Shown here piece by piece: positions 6,467-13,335 of a stretch of DNA of 13,505 nucleotides. The notes beneath the pieces were generated by a model. That model ran no database searches, was not told the DNA's origin, and saw only the letters and a list, made by a program, of their open reading frames with translations. Made by a program: the position numbers and the translations under genes. The DNA comes from Puniceicoccales bacterium (lineage in GTDB: Bacteria > Verrucomicrobiota > Verrucomicrobiia > Opitutales > LL51): contig JAIRZB010000063.1 in the NCBI GenBank assembly GCA_031267435.1, positions 1 to 13,505 on the forward strand, given 5' to 3'. Every line of letters begins with the position of its first letter. Within the stretch, counting starts at the first letter, position 1.

Positions 6467-8513
6467 CCAAGGAAATCGCTGCTCTCCTCTGAATTTCATC
6501 CCGAATGCCACTTTGAATTTCATTGTCCTCGATTTCTATTCTTCGTAGATCCCCAATGGAAAGCTGTTTCAACAGTGCACCCAAAGAAGAACTCTCTATC
6601 TGTGCCCCTCCATCTCCCTGCTGCCGTACCCAATCGATGGCCATTAAATTCGACATCAAATCAACCGCATTGCGTTCTTCATTCGTTGGCGACATGTTAA
6701 GCGTCCCTAATTGACCATGGCCAATAACCATTATATTTCCCGTATCATTCAGTTTTTTGTTCTCATCGTTTCGAAGTGTATTCATATGAAACATTGATTT
6801 TATGGCACCCAATAGCCAAAGAAAAACCCCTTTAATCAAACTCACACCATAGGAAAAATTACTGCTATCCATCGCAAATGCCTGTCCTCCATCATCGAAA
6901 ATACAGCTCAGCGTACAGGCCTGCGCCTCCTGATGCTGGACGCGTTCTTCCTCCGTGGATAATTCGGTCAACGGCTTAATAAACATTTCATTGGGCGAAT
7001 TTGACCCGAGTCCACCATCCATAATTTTATGGAAACCATGAGCCTGTCCACCATTTTGTTGATATTTTGTTAAATCTATTTCGACGGCGTTAAATGCTAT
7101 CGGTAAAGCCATCGACATACGTACCGCATAGGCAATGGGCAAATCGGATGTATTTTGAGCATCGAAATAAATTTCTTTTCCATCCGTCGCATCCCAGCCG
7201 GTTAATACAATCGATTTAAAATTATTTTCAATACCCTCGCCCTGGATTTTCACTAAAAGTTCCAAATCTTTGAAAGTCAACATGGCATTTTCTTCGCGAG
7301 GAAATGTAATTTCTTGCATTAAACTTCTAAGACGATCCACTTCACAGGGAGCAAAAACGTCGGTTTGGTTTGCTAAAAAATATTGAACTGACGGGTTTTG
7401 CAAAAATTTCCTGACATTTTTGGTGGTTACCGTATCGATTGCCTGGATAACACCGGCAGCATTACCCATCAGTCCAATACCGGAAAACATGCCTTTGAGA
7501 GCAGAATAATTGCCCACAGCTTCCCTACTTTTAGCTTTGCCTACGCCGACTTGAACTTCATCACAAAAATTACCGAGTGATTGGGGAGGAATCCCAAAAG
7601 CTATGGCAACGGCAGCAATGGCCCCCGCAGAGCTACCAGAAACAGTTTTTAGCTGATCCAATTTTCCTGTCTTTTGAAGTACCTCAAGCGCTCCTGCATA
7701 GCCAAATCCTTTACCACCTCCTCCGCGTAGGCATAGATTTTCAATGGCAGTTTCCTTTCGAAGTATAAATTTGTCCCCCATCCTAGCGATCATTGGAGGA
7801 AGTTTTTGGCGTGGCGGTTTGGAAGCAAATTTATTTTCGAAGGCAACCATAAGATCATCAACTAAAACATCTAGGCAAATAATTTGCATGCGTGCATCAT
7901 AATTTTTATCATTTTGAATAGTTTTTGCGGCTTCCAACAGATGGTGCGAAAAGCTACAAATTTCTCTCTGCAAATTTCCCAATTGCTCCAGAGGAATATG
8001 TTGTTCTAAAGTTTCAACTTTTTCTAGAAAATTATTCTGACACATTTCAGGAAGATTTTTTAATATATTTCGGGAAACTTTATGCCCCATACGTGCCTGC
8101 TGAACGGTTTTTATCCAAGTCACATTCGCAGATTTCATTTCCGATTTTTTGCTAGTTTTTAGCAATTCGATCGGATTTACAAGTGCCTGCAAATCCTTTT
8201 TGGCCTTTTGTATGGTTGCATTGACTTTCCGTTTAATATCCTGTGAGACTTTATCGCCAGTTTTTTCGCCGAGCAAATGAATTTTGGTTAGCCAATTTCC
8301 AGCGTTTTTATTAAATTTTTCCAAGACAGAAGCATCCATTCTAGTAAGATCAAATTTTGTGATAATATGGACACATTCCCCCAATTTTTGCTTTAAAAAA
8401 CTGCTTTGCGTTGTGGCATAGGTCTGTGAAAAACGTTTCAAAGCCTCCAGCTTAGAATTTCGAAAATCTGTCTCAAATGCAAACCGACTTTTGCCAGTGA
8501 CCCGTATTCTCAT
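6459..8513 (-). CDS. Patatin-like phospholipase, effector-like, with long N-terminal helical region
   Basis: This 684-residue protein carries a patatin domain (Ser-Asp dyad acyl hydrolase). The glycine-rich oxyanion loop is LRGGGGKGFGYAGAL (262-276), the nucleophile elbow GSSAG (293-297) gives Ser295, and the catalytic Asp is D499 in DGG (499-501). All expected residues are intact, so phospholipase or lipid acyl hydrolase activity is likely. Residues 1-255 are mostly charged, probably helical, and match no domain I know. Residues 558-577 (KGVFLWLLGAI core) are hydrophobic and may contact membrane. No signal peptide is seen, so if secreted it would use a dedicated system, as do ExoU, VipD and rickettsial patatins; that is inference. 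The ATG at 8511-8513 lacks a Shine-Dalgarno. It lies 34 bases behind ogt on the same strand and may be co-transcribed. Confidence 0.9.
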   Translation of the reverse strand: MRIRVTGKSRFAFETDFRNSKLEALKRFSQTYATTQSSFLKQKLGECVHIITKFDLTRMDASVLEKFNKNAGNWLTKIHLLGEKTGDKVSQDIKRKVNATIQKAKKDLQALVNPIELLKTSKKSEMKSANVTWIKTVQQARMGHKVSRNILKNLPEMCQNNFLEKVETLEQHIPLEQLGNLQREICSFSHHLLEAAKTIQNDKNYDARMQIICLDVLVDDLMVAFENKFASKPPRQKLPPMIARMGDKFILRKETAIENLCLRGGGGKGFGYAGALEVLQKTGKLDQLKTVSGSSAGAIAAVAIAFGIPPQSLGNFCDEVQVGVGKAKSREAVGNYSALKGMFSGIGLMGNAAGVIQAIDTVTTKNVRKFLQNPSVQYFLANQTDVFAPCEVDRLRSLMQEITFPREENAMLTFKDLELLVKIQGEGIENNFKSIVLTGWDATDGKEIYFDAQNTSDLPIAYAVRMSMALPIAFNAVEIDLTKYQQNGGQAHGFHKIMDGGLGSNSPNEMFIKPLTELSTEEERVQHQEAQACTLSCIFDDGGQAFAMDSSNFSYGVSLIKGVFLWLLGAIKSMFHMNTLRNDENKKLNDTGNIMVIGHGQLGTLNMSPTNEERNAVDLMSNLMAIDWVRQQGDGGAQIESSSLGALLKQLSIGDLRRIEIEDNEIQSGIRDEIQRRAAISLDG

Positions 8514-8547
8514 TATTTGAGTATAACTTTACAACAATTATTGGCAA

Positions 8548-9030
8548 TTATTTTAGTTTTATATTTTTTTCTAAGATAAGTAATTTTTGCTTCAAATCCA
8601 AACCCCATCCATAGCCAACGAGATTTCCCGAGGTACCGATGACGCGGTGGCATGGAACGATGATAGGAATGGGATTGCTATGATTCGCCCTACCAACGGC
8701 ACGGGCACTGTTAGGTACTCCACTTTGTTGAGCAATTTCCTTATAAGAGCGCGTTTCACCATAGGGAATTTTAATCAATTGTTCCCAAATGTTCCTTTGA
8801 AAAATTGTGCCCTGCAATACCATTTGGACGTTGAAAATTTTTCGCTCACCACATAAATATTCTTGAATTTGGTTGAAAATAATTTCCATTCCCTTTGTTT
8901 TTTGCTCAATAAATTCACAATTTTTCAATAAATTAAGACGGCACTCATGGAAAATATTTGTTAAAAAATCTCCCCTCATTGCGATTGCAATTTCACCAAT
9001 CTCAGTTTTGTAAAAATAAATATTTTGCAT
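8548..9030 (-). CDS. ogt: Methylated-DNA--protein-cysteine methyltransferase
   Basis: Ogt/MGMT repairs O6-alkylguanine (and O4-alkylthymine) by irreversible transfer of the alkyl group to its own cysteine. The signature IVPCHRVIG is at residues 124-132 with acceptor Cys127. The helix-turn-helix SYKEIAQQSGVPNSARAVG (95-113) includes the arginine finger Arg110. The C-terminal GYGWGLDLKQKLLILE (139-154) matches the family's GYxxGLxxKxxLLxxE. The N-terminal YFYKTEIGEIAIA matches the usual beginning, so the ATG at 9028-9030 is probably correct even though no Shine-Dalgarno precedes it. Length, 160 residues, is normal. It is divergent from alkD with almost no space between them, and 34 bases upstream of the patatin gene. 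The symbol ogt is by family; the subgroup is not certain. Confidence 0.95.
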   Translation of the reverse strand: MQNIYFYKTEIGEIAIAMRGDFLTNIFHECRLNLLKNCEFIEQKTKGMEIIFNQIQEYLCGERKIFNVQMVLQGTIFQRNIWEQLIKIPYGETRSYKEIAQQSGVPNSARAVGRANHSNPIPIIVPCHRVIGTSGNLVGYGWGLDLKQKLLILEKNIKLK

Positions 9031-9070
9031 TGTGCGAATTCAAAAAAATTCTATGCCAATGATAGCGTTT

Positions 9071-9751
9071 ATGCAATTGAAAATTAAAAAGCAACTACTT
9101 ACACTTGCCGACTTGAATTATCGAAAATTTTCACAAAAATTAAACCCTGACGGGAAAAATATTCTGGGTATTCGATTGCCTGATTTGCGAAAAATAGCCA
9201 AACAAATTGCGAAATCCGATTGGGAAAATTATCTTCACACGGCTACGGATGATTCCTTTGAAGAAATTTTACTCCAGGGACTTGCTATCGGATACATTCG
9301 CATTCCCATCGAGGAACACTTATTGTTAATCGGAAATTTCGTCTCAAAAATTGATAATTGGGGAATTTGCGATACCTTTTGCGGGACTATCAGAATTAGG
9401 CCCGAAGACAGGGCTATTGTTTGGGATTTTTTACAACCATTCTTCCAGGATGAACGACCATTTTTTCTGCGTTTTGCTATTGTCATGTTATTTAAATTTA
9501 TCGACGAAGAGCATATTGGTATTATTTTTACTATTATTTCTAAAATTCGCCACTGCAATCGCTATGTTAAACTTTCCATTGCGTGGTTGATTGGAGAATG
9601 CTGTGTCCATTTTCCTGGGAAAACAATTAAATTTTTGGAGTCCAAGGCACTGGATCCTTTGACACAAAATATCGCTATTCAAAAAATTGCGGAATCTTTT
9701 CGCATTGATACTTGTACAAAAATTAATGCAAAACAACAGAAATGTAAATAA
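9071..9751 (+). CDS. AlkD-like DNA alkylation repair protein (HEAT-repeat glycosylase)
   Basis: The protein belongs to the DNA alkylation repair (AlkD/AlkC-type) family of HEAT-like helical glycosylases that excise N3- and N7-alkylpurines. Diagnostic segments, numbered from the ATG at 9071: YRKFSQKLNP (17-26), LGIRLPDLRKIAK (32-44), EEILLQGLAIGY (64-75), IDNWGICDTFC (94-104) and KLSIAWLIGEC (167-177). Trp97, Asp101 and Trp172 match the positions expected of the AlkD aromatic cleft and catalytic Asp. The frame extends upstream to ATG 9053 and to GTG 9032, only two bases from the ogt start on the other strand; MQLKIKKQLLTLADLNY fits the family N-terminus best. No start has a Shine-Dalgarno. mutY follows 77 bases downstream. 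Confidence 0.88.
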   Translation: MQLKIKKQLLTLADLNYRKFSQKLNPDGKNILGIRLPDLRKIAKQIAKSDWENYLHTATDDSFEEILLQGLAIGYIRIPIEEHLLLIGNFVSKIDNWGICDTFCGTIRIRPEDRAIVWDFLQPFFQDERPFFLRFAIVMLFKFIDEEHIGIIFTIISKIRHCNRYVKLSIAWLIGECCVHFPGKTIKFLESKALDPLTQNIAIQKIAESFRIDTCTKINAKQQKCK

Positions 9752-9828
9752 ATGCCCCCCACATGCCGAGGGGTCCCAAGTGAATACCAAAGAAAAGTCT
9801 TTGCCTAATCCCAATATTTATACAATCC

Positions 9829-10893
9829 ATGGAATGCCCATCGAAAAGTACTAGGAAACGGCAAATCGGCTATCTTCTCACGGATTGGTTTACAAAAAAT
9901 CGACGCATTTTACCCTGGCGCACCAATCCATCGATTTACAATCGCCTCGTTTCCGAATTCATGCTACAACAAACGCAAGTCGCCACGGTTATTCCCTATT
10001 TTAATCGTTGGATCGGACAATTTCCTTCCATTGAAGCGCTTGCCCAAGCTTCCGAAGAACAAGTTTTAAAAGCTTGGGAAGGACTTGGATACTATACTCG
10101 CGTCAAAAATTTACACAGAACCGCAAAGGAAATTATCAAAAAATTAACCAACCCGGATGCCATAGAACCCGATATTTATCCCCAAACACCGGAAGAATGG
10201 AAACTGCTCCCGGGTATCGGTGATTATACGGCCCATGCACTCGCTTCGATTGCCCAAAATCAATGCGTTGCAGCGGTTGATGGCAATGTGATCCGTGTCC
10301 TTTGTCGCATTAATGGCATTCAACAATCCTTTGAAAGTAAAAATCAGGCCGTAAAATATATTAAAAATATTGCCCATTTTTACATTCCGTTTGGTAAAAG
10401 TGCAAACTATAACGAAGCAATTATGGAACTCGGTGCGCTCATTTGCAGACCTAAAAACCCTATCTGTGATCGCTGCCCTATCGTTCTTCATTGTTGTAGT
10501 TTCCAGAAAAAACTCAATTATTTACAAATTCCAAAATTTCAAAAAATAATTTATGTAAAAAAAACAGCTCAACGTATTTTTATTTGCGACGGACAATTTA
10601 TCATTTTAAAAAAAACAAATACTAAGCGTTTATACAATATCTTTGAACTTCCACTGATCGATGATATTGACAAAAAAATGTTTACCCAAGAAATCGCTAA
10701 AATTAATCGCTCCATCGCCAATGAACGCATTGAGGAAATCATTTCTAAGCCCAAATATTTACCAAAAGATTTAAAAATTTTAACTCAAAATTATCCCGAT
10801 TTAATCTTTTTGTCCATCTATGAACTTAAAAATATTACCATTTCCGGTCCACATCGTAAATGGTTGGATAAACAGCTGCTTGCATATCTATAA
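9829..10893 (+). CDS. mutY: A/G-specific adenine DNA glycosylase
   Basis: MutY removes adenine mispaired with 8-oxoguanine. The N-terminal helix-hairpin-helix domain is well conserved: LPWR (28-31), VSEFMLQQTQV (41-51) with catalytic Glu43, WEGLGYYTRVKNLH (83-96), the HhH LLPGIGDYTAHAL (126-138), and VDGNVIRVL (150-158) with catalytic Asp151. The [4Fe-4S] cluster ligands Cys206, Cys213, Cys216 and Cys222 show the family spacing C-x6-C-x2-C-x5-C. The C-terminal part (about 240-354) corresponds to the NUDIX-like 8-oxoG recognition domain but is divergent; IFELPL is recognisable while the usual FSH/FTH signature is not. Length, 354 residues, is normal. The ATG at 9829 lacks a clear Shine-Dalgarno. 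It is preceded by alkD and ends in front of the first palindrome array. Confidence 0.95.
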   Translation: MECPSKSTRKRQIGYLLTDWFTKNRRILPWRTNPSIYNRLVSEFMLQQTQVATVIPYFNRWIGQFPSIEALAQASEEQVLKAWEGLGYYTRVKNLHRTAKEIIKKLTNPDAIEPDIYPQTPEEWKLLPGIGDYTAHALASIAQNQCVAAVDGNVIRVLCRINGIQQSFESKNQAVKYIKNIAHFYIPFGKSANYNEAIMELGALICRPKNPICDRCPIVLHCCSFQKKLNYLQIPKFQKIIYVKKTAQRIFICDGQFIILKKTNTKRLYNIFELPLIDDIDKKMFTQEIAKINRSIANERIEEIISKPKYLPKDLKILTQNYPDLIFLSIYELKNITISGPHRKWLDKQLLAYL

Positions 10894-10951
10894 AGTATTG
10901 AATAAAACTCACCATAACTAAGGACTACGCGCCCTTAGAATCCCCGCCAGG

Positions 10952-10976
10952 GCAAGGGGAATCCCCTTCCCCTTGC
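10952..10976. repeat. Hairpin, 10-bp perfect stem
   Basis: GCAAGGGGAA (10952-10961) pairs with TTCCCCTTGC (10967-10976) around TCCCC. Confidence 0.9.
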
Positions 10977-10985
10977 AACCCCTTG

Positions 10986-11005
10986 CCAGGGGATCCATCC
11001 CCTGG
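10986..11005. repeat. Hairpin, 9-bp perfect stem
   Basis: CCAGGGGAT pairs with ATCCCCTGG around CC. Its outer half and the following GGAC resemble the hairpin at 13336-13356 (CCAGAGGGC/GCCCTCTGG followed by AC). Confidence 0.9.
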
Positions 11006-11014
11006 ACCTGGATA

Positions 11015-11051
11015 CGGCCGGTACCACGGGCCTCGCCCGTGGTACCGGCCG
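11015..11051. repeat. Hairpin, 17-bp perfect stem with CTC loop
   Basis: Bases 11015-11031 pair without mismatch with 11035-11051 around a three-base CTC loop. The stem includes the self-complementary core CCGGTACCACGGGC and its partner. Confidence 0.97.
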
Positions 11052-11055
11052 ACCG

Positions 11056-11096
11056 GGGGGCCAAGGCCCCCGCCCGCGGCTTCGCCGCGGGCGGGG
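11056..11096. repeat. Two overlapping GC hairpins (7-bp and 13-bp stems)
   Basis: GGGGGCC (11056-11062) pairs with GGCCCCC (11065-11071) around AA. Overlapping it, bases 11068-11080 pair perfectly with 11084-11096 around TTC. The two stems share 11068-11071 and so are mutually exclusive folds. The second stem core GCGGC-TTC-GCCGC is matched by GCGGC-GAA-GCCGC at the window end. Confidence 0.93.
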
Positions 11097-11104
11097 CAAC
11101 TAAG

Positions 11105-11164
11105 TTGACCGTTGCGGCCAAACCATGCGAAGTTTCGCATGGTTTGGCCGCATACCGAGGTCAA
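11105..11164. repeat. Cruciform copy 1: 19-bp inner stem plus TTGACC/GGTCAA outer arms
   Basis: Bases 11113-11131 pair perfectly with 11134-11152 around GT. The inner arm reads TGCGGCCAAACCATGCGAA. An outer pair, TTGACC (11105-11110) and GGTCAA (11159-11164), encloses it. Two related copies lie at 13202-13261 and 13420-13486. Confidence 0.95.
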
Positions 11165-11245
11165 GAATTCACGAATTTTACCGCCATTATTCGAAGCAAT
11201 GCACAATTTTCCCATGGGAGCCAAAGTTTTTAAATACTTAAAATT

Positions 11246-11812
11246 TTACATTTTTTCGATACCTATGGATTGTTCCACCGACGACTGCCAAAGAAGGTCG
11301 CGGGCGCGGATATTATCGGATGAATTTGTAAGCACTTTATTGGCAATATTGACCGCCATTTGAAAATCGTTTGACCCTAAAAACGCTTCCCCCATCAATA
11401 GCCAGTCATCGGCATTGCGCTTGCCCTCGGGAATACATTCTATGGAAAAAATTGTCGTTTCAAAAAAACCAAAACCCGACATCGTCTCAGCAAATAGGCG
11501 TAAAATAAATACATTATTGGGATCCGTATTGAGCAGCTCATCCATGGACTCGAGTAGCTCACGGTGCTTTGTTCTGATTTTTACTATATAATAGAGTACT
11601 TTTGAGAAGTTTTTTAACAAAATTAATATACGTTGAAGTTTCTGTGGGCAAAATGTGTGCTGGCGGACCTGATGTAAAATACGCCGTACATCAACGAAAT
11701 TCGGTTCCATGGAAAGTATTTCTTGGCATAAAAATTGCGCATATTCCCAGTTTTCAGCTTGGCATAGCGCCTCAATTTTGCCCATCCAACGTTGACGTAC
11801 CTGCGCATTCAC
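11246..11812 (-). CDS. Small TPR-like helical protein downstream of glmM
   Basis: This 188-residue protein looks like a short tetratricopeptide-repeat protein. Helical pairs with TPR-like spacing are visible at residues 6-45 (WMGKIEALCQAENWEYAQFL, then EILSMEPNFVDVR) and 135-180 (WLLMGEAFLGSNDFQMAVNI, then VLTNSSDNIRARDLL), separated by a lysine-rich segment at 57-84. There is no signal peptide. The start is a GTG at 11810-11812; AAGGA lies immediately upstream, giving a rather short spacing, and overlaps the end of glmM. Only 8 bases separate the two genes, so they are almost certainly one transcript. The function is unknown; a scaffolding or protein-protein role is the only fair inference. 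The general pattern resembles small TPR proteins I recall from Verrucomicrobiota. Confidence 0.8.
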   Translation of the reverse strand: MNAQVRQRWMGKIEALCQAENWEYAQFLCQEILSMEPNFVDVRRILHQVRQHTFCPQKLQRILILLKNFSKVLYYIVKIRTKHRELLESMDELLNTDPNNVFILRLFAETMSGFGFFETTIFSIECIPEGKRNADDWLLMGEAFLGSNDFQMAVNIANKVLTNSSDNIRARDLLWQSSVEQSIGIEKM

Positions 11813-11820
11813 AGTCCTTA

Positions 11821-13122
11821 TTATAGAAGTTCCTTACAGTTTTCAACGCTATTCTTTAAAATATTCATAACGTTTTCGGCTAAAATTTCGTTTTCAGCCT
11901 CGATGAGCAGTCTTAATTTGTGCTCCGTTCCCGAATAGCGAACGAAAATTTTTCCATTTTTTCCGATTTTTTCCCGTTCTTTTTCAACTGCCGCCGATAG
12001 GGTAGGAAGTTTCGCTAGCGGAACCTTTTTCCTTACTGGAATATTACATAATTTTTGCGGTAAAAGTGGGATAAGTTGGCCTGTGTTTTCCGGCGATATT
12101 TTTAAAAATGCGATGGCTTTGAGAAACAGTAGTGCCGTTTGAATTCCGTCGCTGATTGGTATTTCATCGAAAAATATAACGTGCCCAGAGCACTCGCCAC
12201 CGAAATTACAGCCGAGTGTGCGCATCATTTCGGTAACGTTGCGGTCACCCACTTCCGCATCGACAACTCCAATGCCATAACGTTCGAGTGAAATTCGAAG
12301 CCCTCCGTTGGACATCGCCGTCGTTATTAATTGATGTCCGTGTAGTTTGCCAATTTTTTTCAGAAAAATAGCAATGATTCCCAGGATAATTTCTCCCGGT
12401 AAAATTTTGCCGCAGCGGTCACAGAGTAAAAGACGGTCGCCGTCGCCATCGTGGGCAATGCCTAAATCAGTACCATTTTCGCGGACTATTTGGCATAACA
12501 AGTCCGGATGCTCACTGCCGCAGTTTGCATTAATATTTTGCCCATTTGGCCGATCTCCTAGCCAATCAATTTTTCGGAAACGGTAATTTTTTTTTGCAAA
12601 TTTTACTGACGCACCGTTCGCGCAATCGATGGCGACATGCGGAAATAAGTCCCATATATCCTGTGCCATTTCGTAGTGCGGCCGAATGTCATAGAATATG
12701 ATTCGGTGGCCGCAATTTTTTGCCGAATCAAAAAAAAATTCTACCCATTGCTCAAGGTCTGTCTCTTCCTCTGTTGTAATTTTTTCGCCAAAATGATTCA
12801 AAATCTTGACGCCGTTGTCCTCCGTTGGATTGTGGGAAGCCGTAATCATTAGACCTAAATCGGCCCCCGTTTCTACGATGGCTTGCGAAAGTAGCGGCGA
12901 AGTAACAATTGCACAATCGAAAATTTCTGTGCTTGGCGAAAGTCCACTGATTAAAAAATTTTTAATTTCTGTACCGGAAGCACGCGTATCACGGCCCATT
13001 ACGATACGCCGTAGAGGGCCATATTTCTTTTCCAATGCCTGAGCGAGTCGATTCAAATGATACTCTTCAATGGGCGGTATACCAAATTGCCCCCGTATAC
13101 CATCCGTTCCAAAATATTTCAT
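11821..13122 (-). CDS. glmM: Phosphoglucosamine mutase
   Basis: GlmM converts glucosamine-6-phosphate to glucosamine-1-phosphate, the step before GlmU on the way to UDP-GlcNAc for peptidoglycan and lipopolysaccharide. The four alpha-D-phosphohexomutase signatures are present: FGTDGIRG at the N-terminus (4-11), the phosphoserine loop TASHNP (94-99; Ser96), the Mg2+ loop DGDGDR (225-230), the sugar-binding loop GGECSGH (308-314) where most GlmM have GGEQSGH, and the phosphate-binding loop RYSGTE (395-400). Its 433 residues are close to the family norm. The start is an ATG at 13120-13122 with a weak AGAG-type ribosome site. The TPR gene follows at 8 bases, and a palindrome array begins about 35 bases upstream. 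Confidence 0.95.
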   Translation of the reverse strand: MKYFGTDGIRGQFGIPPIEEYHLNRLAQALEKKYGPLRRIVMGRDTRASGTEIKNFLISGLSPSTEIFDCAIVTSPLLSQAIVETGADLGLMITASHNPTEDNGVKILNHFGEKITTEEETDLEQWVEFFFDSAKNCGHRIIFYDIRPHYEMAQDIWDLFPHVAIDCANGASVKFAKKNYRFRKIDWLGDRPNGQNINANCGSEHPDLLCQIVRENGTDLGIAHDGDGDRLLLCDRCGKILPGEIILGIIAIFLKKIGKLHGHQLITTAMSNGGLRISLERYGIGVVDAEVGDRNVTEMMRTLGCNFGGECSGHVIFFDEIPISDGIQTALLFLKAIAFLKISPENTGQLIPLLPQKLCNIPVRKKVPLAKLPTLSAAVEKEREKIGKNGKIFVRYSGTEHKLRLLIEAENEILAENVMNILKNSVENCKELL

Positions 13123-13145
13123 TTTCTCTATACTTTTTATGGTTT

Positions 13146-13154
13146 ATTATAACA
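13146..13154 (-). promoter_or_regulatory. Candidate extended -10 promoter of glmM
   Basis: On the minus strand the bases read TGTTATAAT, a perfect TATAAT (13146-13151) with an upstream TGn extension. Transcription would begin near 13139, 15-20 bases before the glmM ATG. No good -35 box exists because the hairpin at 13157-13175 occupies that position. Confidence 0.45.
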
Positions 13155-13156
13155 AT

Positions 13157-13192
13157 CTGAGGGCACTGCCCTCAGGACTTCTGCAAGAAGTC
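13157..13192. repeat. Palindrome array 2: paired small hairpins
   Basis: CTGAGGGC (13157-13164) pairs with GCCCTCAG (13168-13175) around ACT. Directly after, GACTTCT (13176-13182) pairs with AGAAGTC (13186-13192) around GCA. The same two-hairpin order recurs at 13336-13370. The 383-base stretch 13123-13505 contains no gene; besides the glmM leader and these arrays it holds an AT-rich spacer at 13262-13335. Confidence 0.92.
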
Positions 13193-13201
13193 GCGGGTTC
13201 C

Positions 13202-13261
13202 TTGACTTCGGCATATGGCCAAATTATGCAAATTTTTCACATAATTTGGCCGCATGGTCAA
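13202..13261. repeat. Cruciform copy 2, AT-rich variant
   Basis: GGCCAAATTATG (13217-13228) pairs perfectly with CATAATTTGGCC (13240-13251) around an 11-base A/T-rich loop. The outer arms TTGAC (13202-13206) and GTCAA (13257-13261) also pair. Relative to copy 1, two C-G pairs are replaced by T-A pairs on both arms. Confidence 0.9.
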
Positions 13262-13335
13262 GCTGAATTACTTTTGTAATTTGCAAAAATGTTGGACAAT
13301 ATCGATACTTTTTTCAAACGAATGCGCAGACTTCC

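Larger units (their letters stand above)
10918..11164. repeat. GC-rich palindrome array 1 (convergent gap between mutY and the TPR gene)
   Basis: The 352-base gap 10894-11245 holds no credible gene. From 10918 to 11164 it is an almost continuous chain of inverted repeats, extremely GC-rich in an AT-rich neighbourhood; the flanks (10894-10917, 11165-11245) return to AT-rich sequence. The chain starts with CTAAGG (10918-10923) facing CCTTAG (10933-10938), followed by the hairpins listed separately, and ends with a large cruciform. Long frames across it on both strands are by-products of low stop-codon frequency in GC-rich palindromes. Some members could act as terminators for the two convergent genes. 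Confidence 0.9.

Noticed and set aside
6323..6700. 125-codon plus-strand frame at the 3' end of the patatin gene.
   Set aside because: Two thirds of it lies antisense to conserved patatin-gene coding sequence, and it has no ribosome site or recognisable motif.
9754..9803. Weak hairpins between alkD and mutY (a CCCC/GGGG pairing and CAAAGA-AAAG-TCTTTG at 9788-9803).
   Set aside because: Short stems with no U-run; not enough to call a terminator or attenuator.
10918..11164. Interpretation as a simple bidirectional terminator for mutY and the TPR gene.
   Set aside because: The array is far longer and more complex than needed, its stems lack following U-runs, and related arrays occur upstream of glmM, where no terminator is required by the visible genes.
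10925..11233. Long open frames on both strands across the GC-rich array (for example 10973-11233 plus and 10925-11224 minus).
   Set aside because: They arise because GC-rich palindromes contain few stop codons; they share no start signals, their composition is Gly/Pro/Ala-rich by base bias, and the inverted-repeat structure explains the sequence fully.
11623..11808. 61-codon minus-strand frame overlapping the start of the TPR gene, beginning at an ATG closer to the ideal ribosome-site spacing.
   Set aside because: The peptide shows no conserved pattern and is offset from the TPR frame, which continues for 188 codons with helical repeats.
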